DNA from: AC-49 sp963817035
GTDB lineage: Bacteria > Actinomycetota > Thermoleophilia > Solirubrobacterales > Solirubrobacteraceae
Assembly (NCBI GenBank): GCA_963817035.1
Contig: CAWFMM010000004.1
Coordinates: 310,001-374,000, forward strand
Direction: 5' to 3'
Length of the DNA stretch: 64,000 nucleotides
The notes beneath the pieces were generated by a model, which saw only the letters and a list, made by a program, of their open reading frames with translations, had not been told where the DNA came from and did no database searches. Positions 25,391-35,007 of this stretch are shown in pieces. The translations under genes and the position numbers were made by a program. The stretch's first letter is position 1. Every line of letters starts with the position of its first letter.

Positions 25391-26678
25391 ATGAGCGTCA
25401 CCAGCAGTGAAGTGTTCGATGAGCTGAGCCGGGAGATGGGCTCTGCTCTGATCGGCGATCCGTACCCGATCTTCGCCGAGCGGCGCCGAGCGACGCCGGT
25501 CATGGCCGGCGACATCATGAGCGAGTTCGGGCTGCCCGCGATGGCGGCGAAGCTCGGACGGCAGCCGGCCGATGTACACGTTCTTCCGCTACGACGACAT
25601 CCATGCGGCGCTGCGCGACGCGGAGACCTATTCGAGCTCGGTGATCAACGAGGTCATGGAGCCGGTCTTCGGCCGGGTGGTGCTCGGGATGGACGGCGAG
25701 GAGCACCGCAAGCACCGCGGCCTGTACACGCCGGCGTTCACGCGGCGACTCGTCGACATGTGGCAGCAGGACGTCATGCGCCCGGTTGCCCGCACGCTGG
25801 TCGAAGAGCTCGCCGCGATCCCGGAAAAACGCGTGAATCTCGTCGAGTTCGCGCTGCGCTTCCCGGTGCGGATGATCTACCAGATCATCGGCCTGCCGGA
25901 CGACGAGAAGGCCTACGACGAGTTCGCGCTGCGTGCGTTGATCCAGCAGCTCGCCTCGATGGGGGTCAACCATTCCAACCCCGAGGAGACCGCGCTGGCC
26001 CGCAAGCGCGGCTTCGAGGCGTCCAGCGCGACCTACGAGAACATGCTCGAGGTCGTGCGCCTGCGTCGCGCCGAAGGCGCCGACGGCGCCGACGGCGACG
26101 ATCTCATCAGCCGCCTGATGCACGCGGAGTTCGAGGGCGATCGGCTGAGCGACGAGCAGGTCGCAACGTTCATCCGCACGCTGCTCACGCCCGCATCGGA
26201 GACGACCACACGCTCGTGGCTCAATGTCATGGCGCTGCTACTCGAGCGTCCCGACGTCCTCGGCGAGCTGCGGGCCGATCGCTCGCTGATCCTTTCGGCC
26301 GTCGACGAGGGGATGCGGCTCGAGCCGGTCGCCGTCGTCCTGGGACGGATCACGACGCGTGAGGTCGAGCTGCGAGGGGTCCAGATCCCCGCCGAGGCCG
26401 GCATCACGCTCGTCACGGGCTCGGGGAATCGGGATCCCGAGACGTTCGAGAATCCCGACGTCTACGACATCCACCGCCAGGGCAAGACGGCGCTCGGCTT
26501 CGGCTTCGGCAAGCACGTCTGTCCGGGGATGAACCCGGCCCGGATGGAGATGTTCGAGGCGATCGACGCCTTGCTCGACGCGCTCCCGAATCTGCGCCTG
26601 GACCCTGACGCGCCGGCGCCGGAGATCCGCGGCATGATGATGCGCAGCCCTGAGGCCATCCACGTCGTCTGGGACTGA
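25391..26678 (+). pseudogene. Cytochrome P450 (third) with one frameshift
   Basis: The first 60 codons from 25391 (S-E-V-F-D-E-L, then G-D-P-Y-P-I-F-A-E-R-R) are a normal P450 N-terminus. Near 25545-25570 the sense moves to another frame, which reads M-Y-T-F-F-R-Y-D-D-I-H and runs intact to 26678. That part has P-A-S-E-T-T-T in the I helix and F-G-F-G-K-H-V-C-P-G in the haem loop. One base gained or lost explains the break. Either the gene is newly inactivated or the base is an assembly error. An ATG at 25572 could yield only an N-terminally short protein. Confidence 0.75.
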
Positions 26679-26688
26679 GGGCGACACC

Positions 26689-27756
26689 GTGAGTGGCGGT
26701 CCGCTCGACGCGTTCGGGGTCTACGCGATGCCCGGGCGCGCCAGCGACTCGGCGCGGGCGCCGATCGAGGCCGTCGAGGCCGAGCGCCTCGGGCTCGGCA
26801 CGATCTGGATCAGCGACCGGCGCGACATGAAGGAGGGCGCCGTGATCAGCGGCGCGATGGCCCAGGCGACGTCGCGGATCAGGCTGGGCACCGCGGTGAC
26901 GCACGTCGGCGTGCGCCATCCGCTCGTGACCGCCGCGACGGGTGCGGCGATGCAGGGTCTCTCCGGCGGCCGCTTCCGGATGGGCTTCGGCCGATCGATT
27001 CCTGACAAGTTCAGACAGATGGGCATCACGCCGCCGACGATCGAGGCGATGCGCGACAACGCCGACATCCTGCGCCGGCTGTGGGCCGGCGACCACGTCG
27101 ACTACGACGGGCCGCTCGGGAGCTTCAGCAACCTTGCGCTCGGTACGCACTACGAGGGCGAGCCCCCCGAACTGCTGCTAGCGGCCGGTGGGGTGCGGAT
27201 GCTCACGCTGGCCGGCGCGAGCTACGACGGCGTTTTCCTCGAGCCGTCGATCACCGCCGAGACCGCCGCGCGTTTCGCACGGCTCGCGCGCGGCGCGGCA
27301 GCTGCGGCCGGGCGCGACCCGGAGCGCCTACGCGTCGTCGCCGTGGTCGTCGTGGCGGCCGACCTGACGCCCGAGCAGGAGGCGAGCATCCTCGGTGGGC
27401 GCCTGATCACCTACCTGCAGACACCCGCGTCGGGCGATCGCATCGCGGCGATCAACGGCTGGGATCCCGCGGTGATGACGGCGATCCGCGAGCACCCGCT
27501 GTTCGACGGCCACGGCTACGACTACGCCTACGCCGACACCAACTTCACGCTGGACGAGCTCGCCCAGGTCGCGAGCGATGTCGTGCCCGAGCAGTACATC
27601 CGTGACGTCAACGCGACCGGCAACCTGCAGCAAGTCGTCACCCGCCTGCACGAGTACCTCGACGCCGGCGTTGACGAGCTGATCCTCCACGGCAGCTCGC
27701 CCGAGCAACTCGCGCCGGTGCTCGACGGCCTCGCGGCCGCCCACGCAAAGCGATGA
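26689..27756 (+). CDS. F420-dependent LLM oxidoreductase (TIGR03857-like)
   Basis: A 355-residue luciferase-like protein from the GTG at 26689, 10 bp after the P450. It has G-T-I-W-I-S-D-R-R, later I-R-L-G-T-A-V-T-H, then L-S-G-G-R-F-R-M-G-F-G-R. The family uses reduced F420 or FMN to reduce or oxidise ketones, aldehydes or carbon-carbon double bonds. The final codons overlap the start of the phosphotransferase gene (ATGA). It probably acts on a P450 product. The exact cofactor is not certain from sequence. Confidence 0.85.
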   Translation: MSGGPLDAFGVYAMPGRASDSARAPIEAVEAERLGLGTIWISDRRDMKEGAVISGAMAQATSRIRLGTAVTHVGVRHPLVTAATGAAMQGLSGGRFRMGFGRSIPDKFRQMGITPPTIEAMRDNADILRRLWAGDHVDYDGPLGSFSNLALGTHYEGEPPELLLAAGGVRMLTLAGASYDGVFLEPSITAETAARFARLARGAAAAAGRDPERLRVVAVVVVAADLTPEQEASILGGRLITYLQTPASGDRIAAINGWDPAVMTAIREHPLFDGHGYDYAYADTNFTLDELAQVASDVVPEQYIRDVNATGNLQQVVTRLHEYLDAGVDELILHGSSPEQLAPVLDGLAAAHAKR

Positions 27757-28849
27757 CCGTCACCCCGGTCGATACCGCGGCGCTCCAGGCCTACATCGAC
27801 CGGCACTTCGCGCCCGGCGCCGTGTCGCCGCTCGACACCGGCGCCACCGGCTCGTCCAACGTCACGCTGTTCTTCACCGTCACCACCGACGGCGCGGTCG
27901 AGGACTACGTGCTGCGAACCCAAGCCGGCGGCCATCAGCTCTTCCTCGCGCCTGAGGTCCTGTTCCAGTCGCGGGTCATGCGCGGGGTCGCCGCATCCGC
28001 CGACCTTCCGATCCCCGAGGTCGTGCTCGAGGAGCCCGACGAGTCGATCGCCGGAGCCGCGTTCTATGTCATGCGGCGCATCGGCGGGCGCGACATCCCG
28101 AACTTTCCCAGCTGGCAGGCCGAGGGCTGGTACGTCGACGAGCCGCCGGCCGCCCGGGCGCAACTGTGGAACAACGCCGTGACGATGATCGCCCGCGTCG
28201 GCCGCGTCGACTGGACGTGCGAGCTGGGCTTCCTGGACGGCGCCGGTCCCGGCGAGCGCGGACTCGACCGCTACCTGTCCTGGGTCGAGGAGTGGTACGC
28301 CTGGACGATGAAGGGCCGCCCGCAGCCGATCTCGGATGTTGCGCTGGCCTACGTGCGCGAGCACCAGCCCGTCGACCCGCCCGTCGAGCTGGTGTGGGGC
28401 GACTCGACGATCATGAACATGCTGTTCGACGACGATCTGTCGGTCAGCGCGGTGCTCGATTGGGAGATGGCGGCGCTCGGCCCGGCCGAGCTCGACCTCG
28501 GCTGGTTCCTGTTCATGGGCGACATGTACAGCACCGGATTCGGTCTGCCGCGGCTCGAGGGACTGCCGACCCGCGACGACGACGATCGCGCTGTACGAAG
28601 CGCAGCTCGGACGCGAGCTCGACCGCCGACGTCCGCTACTACGAGATCCTCGGCGCGCTGCGGATGGCGATCGTCTGTGCCCGATTCGCCGACATCCAGG
28701 TCGAGTACGGCCGGCTGCCGCTGACAACACGGTGGGGACCGAGAATCCGGCGACGGACGTGCTCGCCCGGTACCTCGGGCCTTGACCTCGCGGTTGACCT
28801 GGAGGCGATGGAGACGGTCAAGCAGGCGGCCCGCAGCCAGGGCTCCTAG
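27753..28849 (+). pseudogene. Aminoglycoside-phosphotransferase-like (APH) protein gene with several frameshifts
   Basis: About 275 codons from 27753 are a normal APH/choline-kinase-fold protein of the type found beside acyl-CoA dehydrogenases: G-A-T-G-S-S-N, Y-V-M-R-R-I-G-G, L-V-W-G-D-S-T-I-M-N-M (catalytic loop) and V-L-D-W-E-M-A (metal site). From about 28585 on, the family's C-terminal sequence appears in pieces in different frames: A-L-Y-E-A-Q-L-G-R-E-L, then Y-Y-E-I-L-G-A-L-R-M, then T-E-N-P-A-T-D-V-L-A-R. At least three indels are needed. The catalytic core is intact but the C-terminal lobe is scrambled. Confidence 0.7.
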
Positions 28850-29629
28850 TCAGCTCGTGCTCGTCGGACCGCTTTCGGCCGCGGGCTGAGACGGCGTCGG
28901 CTGGGCGGAGATCAGCCGCCCGCCATCGACGGAGATCTCGGTGCCGGTGCAGTAGGGCGAGTCGTCGCAGAGGAAGAACAGGACCGCGCTCGCGACGTCG
29001 CTCGGTCGTCCGATGCGCGGGATCGGCTGGCCGGCGAACGTCGCGTCGGGCATGCCGCTGGTCATGTCGCTGGCGACGCCGCCGGGATGCACTGCGTTGA
29101 CGCGGATGTTGTCGGCGCCGAACTCGAGCGCGGCTGTCTTCGTCACGCCGGCCAGGGCGCATTTCGACGCCTGGTAGGCGGACTTGTCGGCGAGCGCGGT
29201 GTGGATGCTGATCGAGCCGATGTTGACGATCGAGCCGCCGCCGGCGTCGCGTATCGTGCCGTGGACCGATTTCATGCCGAGCCAGCAGCCCAGGGTGTTG
29301 ACCTCGAACAGGTGGCGGAAATCCTCGATCGACGTGTCGTCGATCGAGCGGCTGAGGTTTACCCCGGCGTTGTTGACGAGCATGTCGAGCTTGCCGAAGC
29401 GCGAGACCGCGGTCTGCACCGCGGCGTCCCAGGCGATCGGATCGCGCACGTCGAGCGATACGTACATCGCCCGATCGCCAAGCTCGTCGGCAACCGCCGC
29501 ACCGAGCTCGTCGCGGATGTCGCTCACCACGACGCTGGCGCCCTCGTCGACGAGCATCCGCGCCATCGCCGCGCCCTGTCCGCGCGCCGACCCGCTGACG
29601 ATGCCCACCCTGCCGTCGAATTTCCCCAT
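28850..29629 (-). CDS. Short-chain dehydrogenase/reductase
   Basis: A 259-residue classical SDR from the ATG at 29627-29629. The NAD(P) site is S-G-S-A-R-G-Q-G near residues 11-18, with N-N-A-G-V at about residue 87. The catalytic serine lies in N-I-G-S-I-S-I, and Y-Q-A-S-K supplies Tyr and Lys. A V-V-S-D-I-R-D segment after the second strand has the acidic residue that favours NAD over NADP. It probably oxidises an alcohol made by a P450. It diverges from the monooxygenase gene at 29738 across an operator candidate. Confidence 0.9.
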   Translation of the reverse strand: MGKFDGRVGIVSGSARGQGAAMARMLVDEGASVVVSDIRDELGAAVADELGDRAMYVSLDVRDPIAWDAAVQTAVSRFGKLDMLVNNAGVNLSRSIDDTSIEDFRHLFEVNTLGCWLGMKSVHGTIRDAGGGSIVNIGSISIHTALADKSAYQASKCALAGVTKTAALEFGADNIRVNAVHPGGVASDMTSGMPDATFAGQPIPRIGRPSDVASAVLFFLCDDSPYCTGTEISVDGGRLISAQPTPSQPAAESGPTSTS

Positions 29630-29670
29630 CTCTGACTCCGTTCCGGCGGTCCGGCCGTGAACCTGGCAAA

Positions 29671-29682
29671 CTAACATGTCAG
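29671..29682. promoter_or_regulatory. Operator candidate 4: CTAACATGTCAG
   Basis: One mismatch to the perfect palindrome, preceded by GGCAAA as at 23802 and 33755. It sits in the 108-bp gap between the divergent SDR and monooxygenase genes, where it could control both. Confidence 0.55.
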
Positions 29683-29737
29683 ACGTTCGCGTCCCGACGT
29701 GTCGTGGCCCGACTCCTCATGAAAGTCGACTCTGAGC

Positions 29738-30908
29738 ATGCCTGAAATCGTCGCCCCATCGCCGAGCAAGGAGACCCTCGTCGGGTCCGCGCGGCAGATG
29801 GTCCCTGCATTGCGCGAACGCGCGGCCGCGGCGGTCGCCGAGCGTCAGATCCCGGTTGAGACGCTCGCGGATTTCAACGCGAATGGCATCTTGCGCTGTT
29901 GTCAGCCGGCTCGCTTTGGCGGCTTCGGTCTCGGCGTCGAGACGCTGGCCGAAGCGGCGTTCGTGACCGGCAGTGGCTGCGGCGCGACGGGCTGGATGAC
30001 CGGCCAGTGGGGGTTGCACAACTGGATGATCGGGTGGTTCAGCGAGCAGGCGCAGGAGGAGTACTGGGCCAACGGCTCGATCACGTACTCGTCGACCGCC
30101 TCGGCGATCCGGAAGTTCTCCCGTGAGAAGGTGGCGGGCGGTGTCCGCCTCGATGCGCTGATCGCGTTCTCCAGCGGCTGTGATCATGCGGAGTGGCTGA
30201 TCGTCCACGGCCCGGAGGAGACCTATTTGGTCAATGAGTTCGAGGTCGTCGACGACTGGAACGTCTACGGGCTGCAGGGCACGGGCAGCAAGTCGGTGCG
30301 CATCGAGAACGCGTTCGTCCCGGAGCATCGCTACTTCGCGAATATGCGCTTCGCGGTCGGCCCGTTCCCGGGTCAGGAGATGTATGGCGACGTCGACCCG
30401 TTCTACAACATCCCCAACGCTCCGGGTCTGGTCATGCCGAACATGCTGGCCAGTCCGATCGTCGGAATGGGGCAGGGCGTTGTCGACGCGTTCAGCGAGC
30501 GCGCGCTGAAGCGCTCCGACCGCCTTGCGCAGATGCCGGTGACGGAGATGGAGTCGATCCAGCTGCGCTTTGCCGAGTCGGCCCTGGAGGTCGACGTGGC
30601 CCGGATGCTGATCCGCGACGCGCTCGCCCAACTGCGCGCGTGGGGGCAGGGCGAGAAGCAGTTGACGCTGGAGGATCGCGCGCGCATCCGACGCAACCAG
30701 GCCTACATCCAGACGGTGATCCCGCGAGCCTCCGCGCGCCTGGTCGAGTCCGGCGACGCCAGCGCTCTCTACGAGCCCGCGCCGATCCTGCGCCTCGCCA
30801 GACGACATCCGCGGCGGCGCGCTGCAGTTCGCGCTCAACTGGGACACGTTCTCCAAGCAGTACGCCCGCGTGCACTGGGGCCAAGAGCCCGGCACGCCGC
30901 TCATCTGA
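29738..30908 (+). pseudogene. Acyl-CoA-dehydrogenase-fold flavin monooxygenase (HsaA-like), frameshifted near the end
   Basis: The protein resembles flavin-dependent hydroxylases of the HsaA/HpaB-type acyl-CoA dehydrogenase fold: S-G-C-G-A-T-G-W-M-T-G-Q near residue 85, F-S-S-G-C-D-H-A near residue 143 and G-T-G-S-K-S-V near residue 182. Near 30800 the sense passes to another frame, which ends D-I-R-G-G-A-L-Q-F-A-L-N-W-D and stops at 30906-30908. The intact paralogue at 33805 has the matching C-terminus. Reading on without the shift gives an arginine-rich false tail to 30922. About 35 residues are affected, so activity is doubtful unless the shift is an assembly error. Confidence 0.75.
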
Positions 30909-30942
30909 CGACCACCCGTTAAAACCGAAGGAGAGTCACCGC

Positions 30943-31605
30943 ATGGGTCACACACTGGTAGCTGCGGAACAGCTTGTCGATGAGAAGGGCCGGCGCATCA
31001 TCTGCCCGACCCTGCACCACACCGGGACGCTGAGCTCCCGGCCCGAGGAGCTCCTCGCGTGGTATCGCACGGTGCTGGGTCAGCAGCCGACGCTGGCCGG
31101 CGGCCCGCCGCAGGTCCCGGTCCCGGGCGTTTGGACGACCAACGACTGGGCGCACCACCGGATGGGCTTCTTCAAGGCGCCGGTCGCCGACAAGATCGAC
31201 CCGACGGTCCCTGGGATCAACCACGTTGCATGGGAGTACGAGACGATCGACGACCTGCTCGAGACGGTCATGCGGCTCAAGGACCTGGGCATCGAGCCCA
31301 ACTACACCGTCAACCACATGATCTCGTTCGCCGCCTACTACAACGACCCCGATGGCAATCTCGTCGAGCTGCTGACCGACGGCTACGGCGATCACGAGAA
31401 GTCGCTCGAGGTGCAGCTGACCTCCGATGCGCTGCGGGCCAACCCGCCCGGCGTGCCGTTCGACGCGCAGCTCATGTTCGAGGCGCGCGAGGCCGGAGCG
31501 TCGCTCGAGGAACTGCACGAGCGCTCGCTCTCGGGCGAGTGGACGGTCGTCGACAAGGCGCACGACGTGCCCGATTCCCAGCTGCCCTCCAACGGGTCGG
31601 AGTAG
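30943..31605 (+). CDS. VOC-family protein, type I extradiol dioxygenase-like
   Basis: The ATG at 30943 follows GAAGGAGAG. The 220-residue product carries one vicinal-oxygen-chelate domain with possible metal ligands: His in L-H-H-T-G-T-L near residue 26, His in I-N-H-V-A-W-E near residue 93, and Glu in G-N-L-V-E-L-L. These match the His-His-Glu iron site of catechol/biphenyldiol dioxygenases, though with one domain and not the usual two. It follows an HsaA-like monooxygenase, suggesting ring hydroxylation then meta-cleavage. Glyoxalase-type isomerisation is the alternative. Confidence 0.8.
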   Translation: MGHTLVAAEQLVDEKGRRIICPTLHHTGTLSSRPEELLAWYRTVLGQQPTLAGGPPQVPVPGVWTTNDWAHHRMGFFKAPVADKIDPTVPGINHVAWEYETIDDLLETVMRLKDLGIEPNYTVNHMISFAAYYNDPDGNLVELLTDGYGDHEKSLEVQLTSDALRANPPGVPFDAQLMFEAREAGASLEELHERSLSGEWTVVDKAHDVPDSQLPSNGSE

Positions 31606-31610
31606 GCGCC

Positions 31611-31999
31611 ATGCCGAGCAGCCCGCTGGCCCACATCAGCCTGCTGGTCCACGACCTCGACCAAGCGGTCGAGGACTGGACCAAGATCCTCGGCGTCCTC
31701 GACCCCGATCAGCTGACCCAGCAGATGGAACCGGCCCGGACACCAAGCTCGGGCGCCGCTTGGCCAAGCGCGGCGAGCACGTGCACCACATCTGCCTGAC
31801 GACCCCCGACGTGCCGGCGGCGATGAAGCGGCTGGCCGAGTCGGGCCTCGACGTCGACGCGGACAACACCTACTCCGATCCCGGCATGCCGTGGCAGGAG
31901 TGGACCTGGGTGATGCCATCCTCCGCCCACGGCGTGCTCGTCGAAGTCGCCCGTCCCTACAAGGCGGTCGACGGCAAATGGGTCGACGGCTCGGTCTGA
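31611..31999 (+). pseudogene. Second VOC-family protein gene with one frameshift
   Basis: From the ATG at 31611 the frame reads a VOC start (L-A-H-I-S-L-L-V-H-D-L-D-Q-A-V-E-D-W). Near 31730 the sense moves to another frame with D-T-K-L-G-R-R-L-A-K-R-G-E-H-V-H-H-I-C and G-V-L-V-E-V-A-R-P-Y, ending at 31997-31999. The resemblance is to methylmalonyl-CoA-epimerase-like VOC proteins of about 128 residues. One indel explains the break. Confidence 0.65.
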
Positions 32000-32003
32000 A
32001 CAC

Positions 32004-33038
32004 GTGTCAGCACAACCACTCGAGCTGATGGGCCCGCCGCGCGGGCCGATCGACCTACGTGTGGACGTCAGCGCCGCGGTCGATCTCGACGGCGTCGGGG
32101 ACGTCGCCGCGTGGGTCTTCGCGCCGTCGCAGCCGGCGGCGGTTCCCACGGTGATCTTCTGCGAGCACGGCGGCAGCGGGGTGACCAAGGACTACTGGCA
32201 CCTCGAGGTCGATGGTCATCCCGGCTACAGCCTCGCCGAGTGGTTCGCGTCACGCGGCTGCATCGTGGTCGCGACCGATGACGTCGGGGTCGGCGGGAGC
32301 AGCCGGCCCGACGACTCGTGGCAGCTGACCTCGCTCCACGTGGCCCAGGCGAACCGCGCGGTGCACGACGAGGTCATCGCACAGCTCGCCGCCGGGACGC
32401 TGGCCGGCCTGCCGGCGATCACCGACCCAGTCACGATCGGCCTCAGCCATGGCCGCGGCGGTCTCATGCGGATCCGTGAGCAGGCGCGGTTCCGCACCTA
32501 CGCCGCCGTCGCGATCATGGGCTTCCCCAACCAACAGCCGCAGCTCCCACCCGACTGGTGGGGGGCTGCGCTGACGCCCGTCCTCGCCGAGCTCACGGCG
32601 GGCAAGACCGGGTTGGAGGCCGAGGTCGCCCTGACCGGGCTCCGCGATCTCGCGGGAGTCGAGATTCCGAAGTCCACCGCCAACCGCAGTGCGATGAACG
32701 CCCTGTACTTCTTCGACGACGTCCCGGAGGCGGTGATCGCGGCCGACATCGCCGCCGGGACCGCCCAGGAGCCCGGTCCGGTGACGATCGCGGGCATGGT
32801 GATCGGCGGGGTGGCGGCCGATGACGCGGCACAGATCGACGTGCCGGTGTTCTGCGGGTGGGGACAGCAGGACTGCTCGATCGACCCCTACCGAGAGCCG
32901 TCGTTCTACCGGTCAAGCCCCGACATCACGTTTCAGCTGCTGCCGCGATCGGGGCACTGCGAGAACTTCGCCTCGACCCGGGAGCTGCATTGGCGCCGCC
33001 TGGCCCTGTGGCTGCGTGACGTCTGGGCGCTGCGATGA
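32004..33038 (+). CDS. Alpha/beta hydrolase
   Basis: A 344-residue protein from the GTG at 32004, four bases after the VOC gene. The oxyanion region is E-H-G-G-S-G, the nucleophile elbow G-L-S-H-G-R-G (Ser near residue 149), the acid probably in W-G-Q-Q-D, and the histidine in S-G-H-C-E-N-F. There is no signal peptide. Following two VOC proteins it could hydrolyse a ring-cleavage product, like HsaD, but it is longer and has a different cap. Esterase or lactonase activity is equally possible. Its stop overlaps the next start. Confidence 0.82.
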   Translation: MSAQPLELMGPPRGPIDLRVDVSAAVDLDGVGDVAAWVFAPSQPAAVPTVIFCEHGGSGVTKDYWHLEVDGHPGYSLAEWFASRGCIVVATDDVGVGGSSRPDDSWQLTSLHVAQANRAVHDEVIAQLAAGTLAGLPAITDPVTIGLSHGRGGLMRIREQARFRTYAAVAIMGFPNQQPQLPPDWWGAALTPVLAELTAGKTGLEAEVALTGLRDLAGVEIPKSTANRSAMNALYFFDDVPEAVIAADIAAGTAQEPGPVTIAGMVIGGVAADDAAQIDVPVFCGWGQQDCSIDPYREPSFYRSSPDITFQLLPRSGHCENFASTRELHWRRLALWLRDVWALR

Positions 33039-33758
33039 ACATCGGCGTCTTCGCTCGCGTCAACGCGCAGAGCCTCCCGATCGACGTCCTGGCGCGCGAA
33101 GCCGAGGCCCGGGGCATCGAGTCGCTGTTCGTCGGCGAGCACACCCACGCGCCGCTGGCGACGCAGGCCGACGGCTACCACGACGCGGCGATGGTCGAGA
33201 ACGCCAAGACCGTGCCCTCGGCGATCGTGCTGCTCACGGTCGCCGCAGCGGTCACGCAACGGCTGCGCGTGGGGACGAGCATCTCGATCGTGGCCCAACA
33301 CGATCTGCTGGTGTTCGCGAAGGAGCTCGCGACGCTCGACGTCGTGTACGGCGGGCGGCTCGTGCTCGGTTTCGGTTACGGCTGGAATCGGGCCGAGCTG
33401 GCCAACCACGGAATCGCGCCGGAACGTCGCCGCGCCGCGTTGCGCGAGAGCCTGCAGGCGATCGAGCTGCTGTGGGCGCACGACGTCGCCGAGTTCGCCG
33501 GCGAGTTCGTGTCGTTCTCGGCGTCCTGGTCGTGGCCCAAGCCGCTCGCTCGAGTCACGCCCGGCCATGGAGCGGCTCTCGGTCACGCAGTTCATCGACC
33601 GCTGCCCGACGCGCGATCGCGTCGAACGCTGGGGCGAGCTCGGCGTCGACCGCGTCGTGATCGGGATCCCGGTCGAAGATCCCACGGCCGCGATCGGCAT
33701 GCTCGACCACGTCGGGGAGCTCGCAACTGGCGTCGTCGGCACAAACGTGGCAAACTGA
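33035..33758 (+). pseudogene. LLM oxidoreductase gene with an internal deletion
   Basis: The first 170 codons are a normal F420/FMN luciferase-like protein: V-G-E-H-T-H-A-P, then L-R-V-G-T-S-I-S-I-V, then G-F-G-Y-G-W-N. At about 33560 the sequence jumps to the far C-terminus in another frame (R-W-G-E-L-G-V-D-R-V-V-I-G-I-P), stopping at 33756-33758. Compared with the family, roughly 90 middle residues are missing. The gene cannot make a full barrel and is judged non-functional. Confidence 0.75.
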
Positions 33759-33766
33759 CATGTCAG
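33755..33766. promoter_or_regulatory. Operator candidate 5: perfect palindrome CTGACATGTCAG
   Basis: A perfect 12-bp palindrome, preceded by GGCAAA, 38 bp before the monooxygenase start at 33805. It overlaps an in-frame ATG at 33760, which is therefore an unlikely start. Confidence 0.6.
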
Positions 33767-33804
33767 ATTCCACGATCCCTTCGAATCGCGAGAGCGGAGA
33801 GCAC

Positions 33805-34974
33805 ATGGTTACGTCGGACGTCCGGCCCAGCACTGAGGTTCAAGAGCAGCTCATCGCACGGGCTACCGATCTCATCCCGCGCCTGCGCGAGCGGAGTGCC
33901 TTGTGCGAGGAGCTGCGGCGGATCCCCGACGAGACGGTCGCCGATCTCATGGAGGCGGGGATCATCACGTGCACGAAGCCGGTGAGCTTCGGCGGACCCG
34001 GGCTGACAATCGACACGGTCTGCGAGCTGGCGATGGAGATCGGCCGCGGCTGCGGCTCGAGCTCGTGGATGACTGGCCAGTGGGCCGGTCACAACTTCAT
34101 GGTCGGCTGGTTCGGCGAGCAGGCTCAGGCCGACTATTGGGAGACGTCGGGCGGCCTGTCGTCGACCGCCAACGCGGTTGTCCAGTACCAGGGCGAGGCG
34201 GTCGACGGCGGCGTCAAGATGAGCGGCCGCTTCAAGTTCTCCAGCGGGATCGATCACGCGCAGTGGGTCCTGCTCGCCGCGCCCGACGGATTCTGCCTGA
34301 TCCCGCGCTCGGACTTCGAGATCGACGACGACTGGTTCGTCGCCGGCCTCAAGGGGACCGGGAGCAAATCGATCGTGTTCTCGGACATCTTCGTCCCCGA
34401 GCACCGGATCATTCCGATCGACCCGCTCACGGCCGCGCAATATCCCGGGCTCGGTCCGGACTCGGCGCCATTCCAGCGCCTGCCGATGCACCTTGCTCTG
34501 AACCCGCTGATCCTCTCGGAGGTCGTCGGCATCGCCCAGGGCGCCGTCGACATCTTCGACGAGCGCGTCAGGGCGCGGAAGGACCCACACACCCGCGAGC
34601 CCGCGATCGAACGCCCGGGCAACCAGCTCGCGTTCGCCGAGTCGACGGCCGAGGTCGACGCCGCTCGCACCCTGCTGCGCCAGGCACTGAGCCTCCTGCG
34701 CGAGTGGAGCGACGCGTCGATGGAGGGCGTCACCGTCGAGGACCGCGCGAAGGTCCGCCGCGACCTGAACTTCGCATGCCGGCTGTGCGTGCGCGCCGTC
34801 GATCGCCTCGTCGAGGTCGGCGACTCCAGCGCGATCTACGACAGCAACGACCTGCACCGCTGGGCCCGCGACATCCGCGCCGGCGCCCTGCAGTGGTCAC
34901 TGCACTGGGATGAGCCCGCGATGCAGTACAGCCGGGTCCGCTGGGGTCTGGAGCCGCAGACCCGCCTGGTCTGA
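33805..34974 (+). CDS. Acyl-CoA-dehydrogenase-fold flavin monooxygenase (HsaA-like), intact
   Basis: The ATG at 33805, after GAGCGGAGAG, gives 389 residues. It shares with the frameshifted paralogue at 29738 the segments G-C-G-S-S-S-W-M-T-G-Q, F-S-S-G-I-D-H-A-Q-W and G-T-G-S-K-S-I-V. The C-terminal R-D-I-R-A-G-A-L-Q-W-S-L-H-W is complete. The fold uses reduced flavin from a partner reductase to hydroxylate phenolic or related substrates; no reductase gene is visible nearby. It probably works on the same pathway as the VOC dioxygenase. The two copies may act on different intermediates. Confidence 0.87.
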   Translation: MVTSDVRPSTEVQEQLIARATDLIPRLRERSALCEELRRIPDETVADLMEAGIITCTKPVSFGGPGLTIDTVCELAMEIGRGCGSSSWMTGQWAGHNFMVGWFGEQAQADYWETSGGLSSTANAVVQYQGEAVDGGVKMSGRFKFSSGIDHAQWVLLAAPDGFCLIPRSDFEIDDDWFVAGLKGTGSKSIVFSDIFVPEHRIIPIDPLTAAQYPGLGPDSAPFQRLPMHLALNPLILSEVVGIAQGAVDIFDERVRARKDPHTREPAIERPGNQLAFAESTAEVDAARTLLRQALSLLREWSDASMEGVTVEDRAKVRRDLNFACRLCVRAVDRLVEVGDSSAIYDSNDLHRWARDIRAGALQWSLHWDEPAMQYSRVRWGLEPQTRLV

Positions 34975-35007
34975 GCGAATCTGCCAAACGTCAACGAGGA
35001 GAACACG

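Noticed and set aside
31990..32003. TGAACACGTGTCAG as a sixth operator copy
   Set aside because: It is a differently spaced ACACGTGT palindrome lying across a stop codon between tightly packed genes, so chance is more likely.
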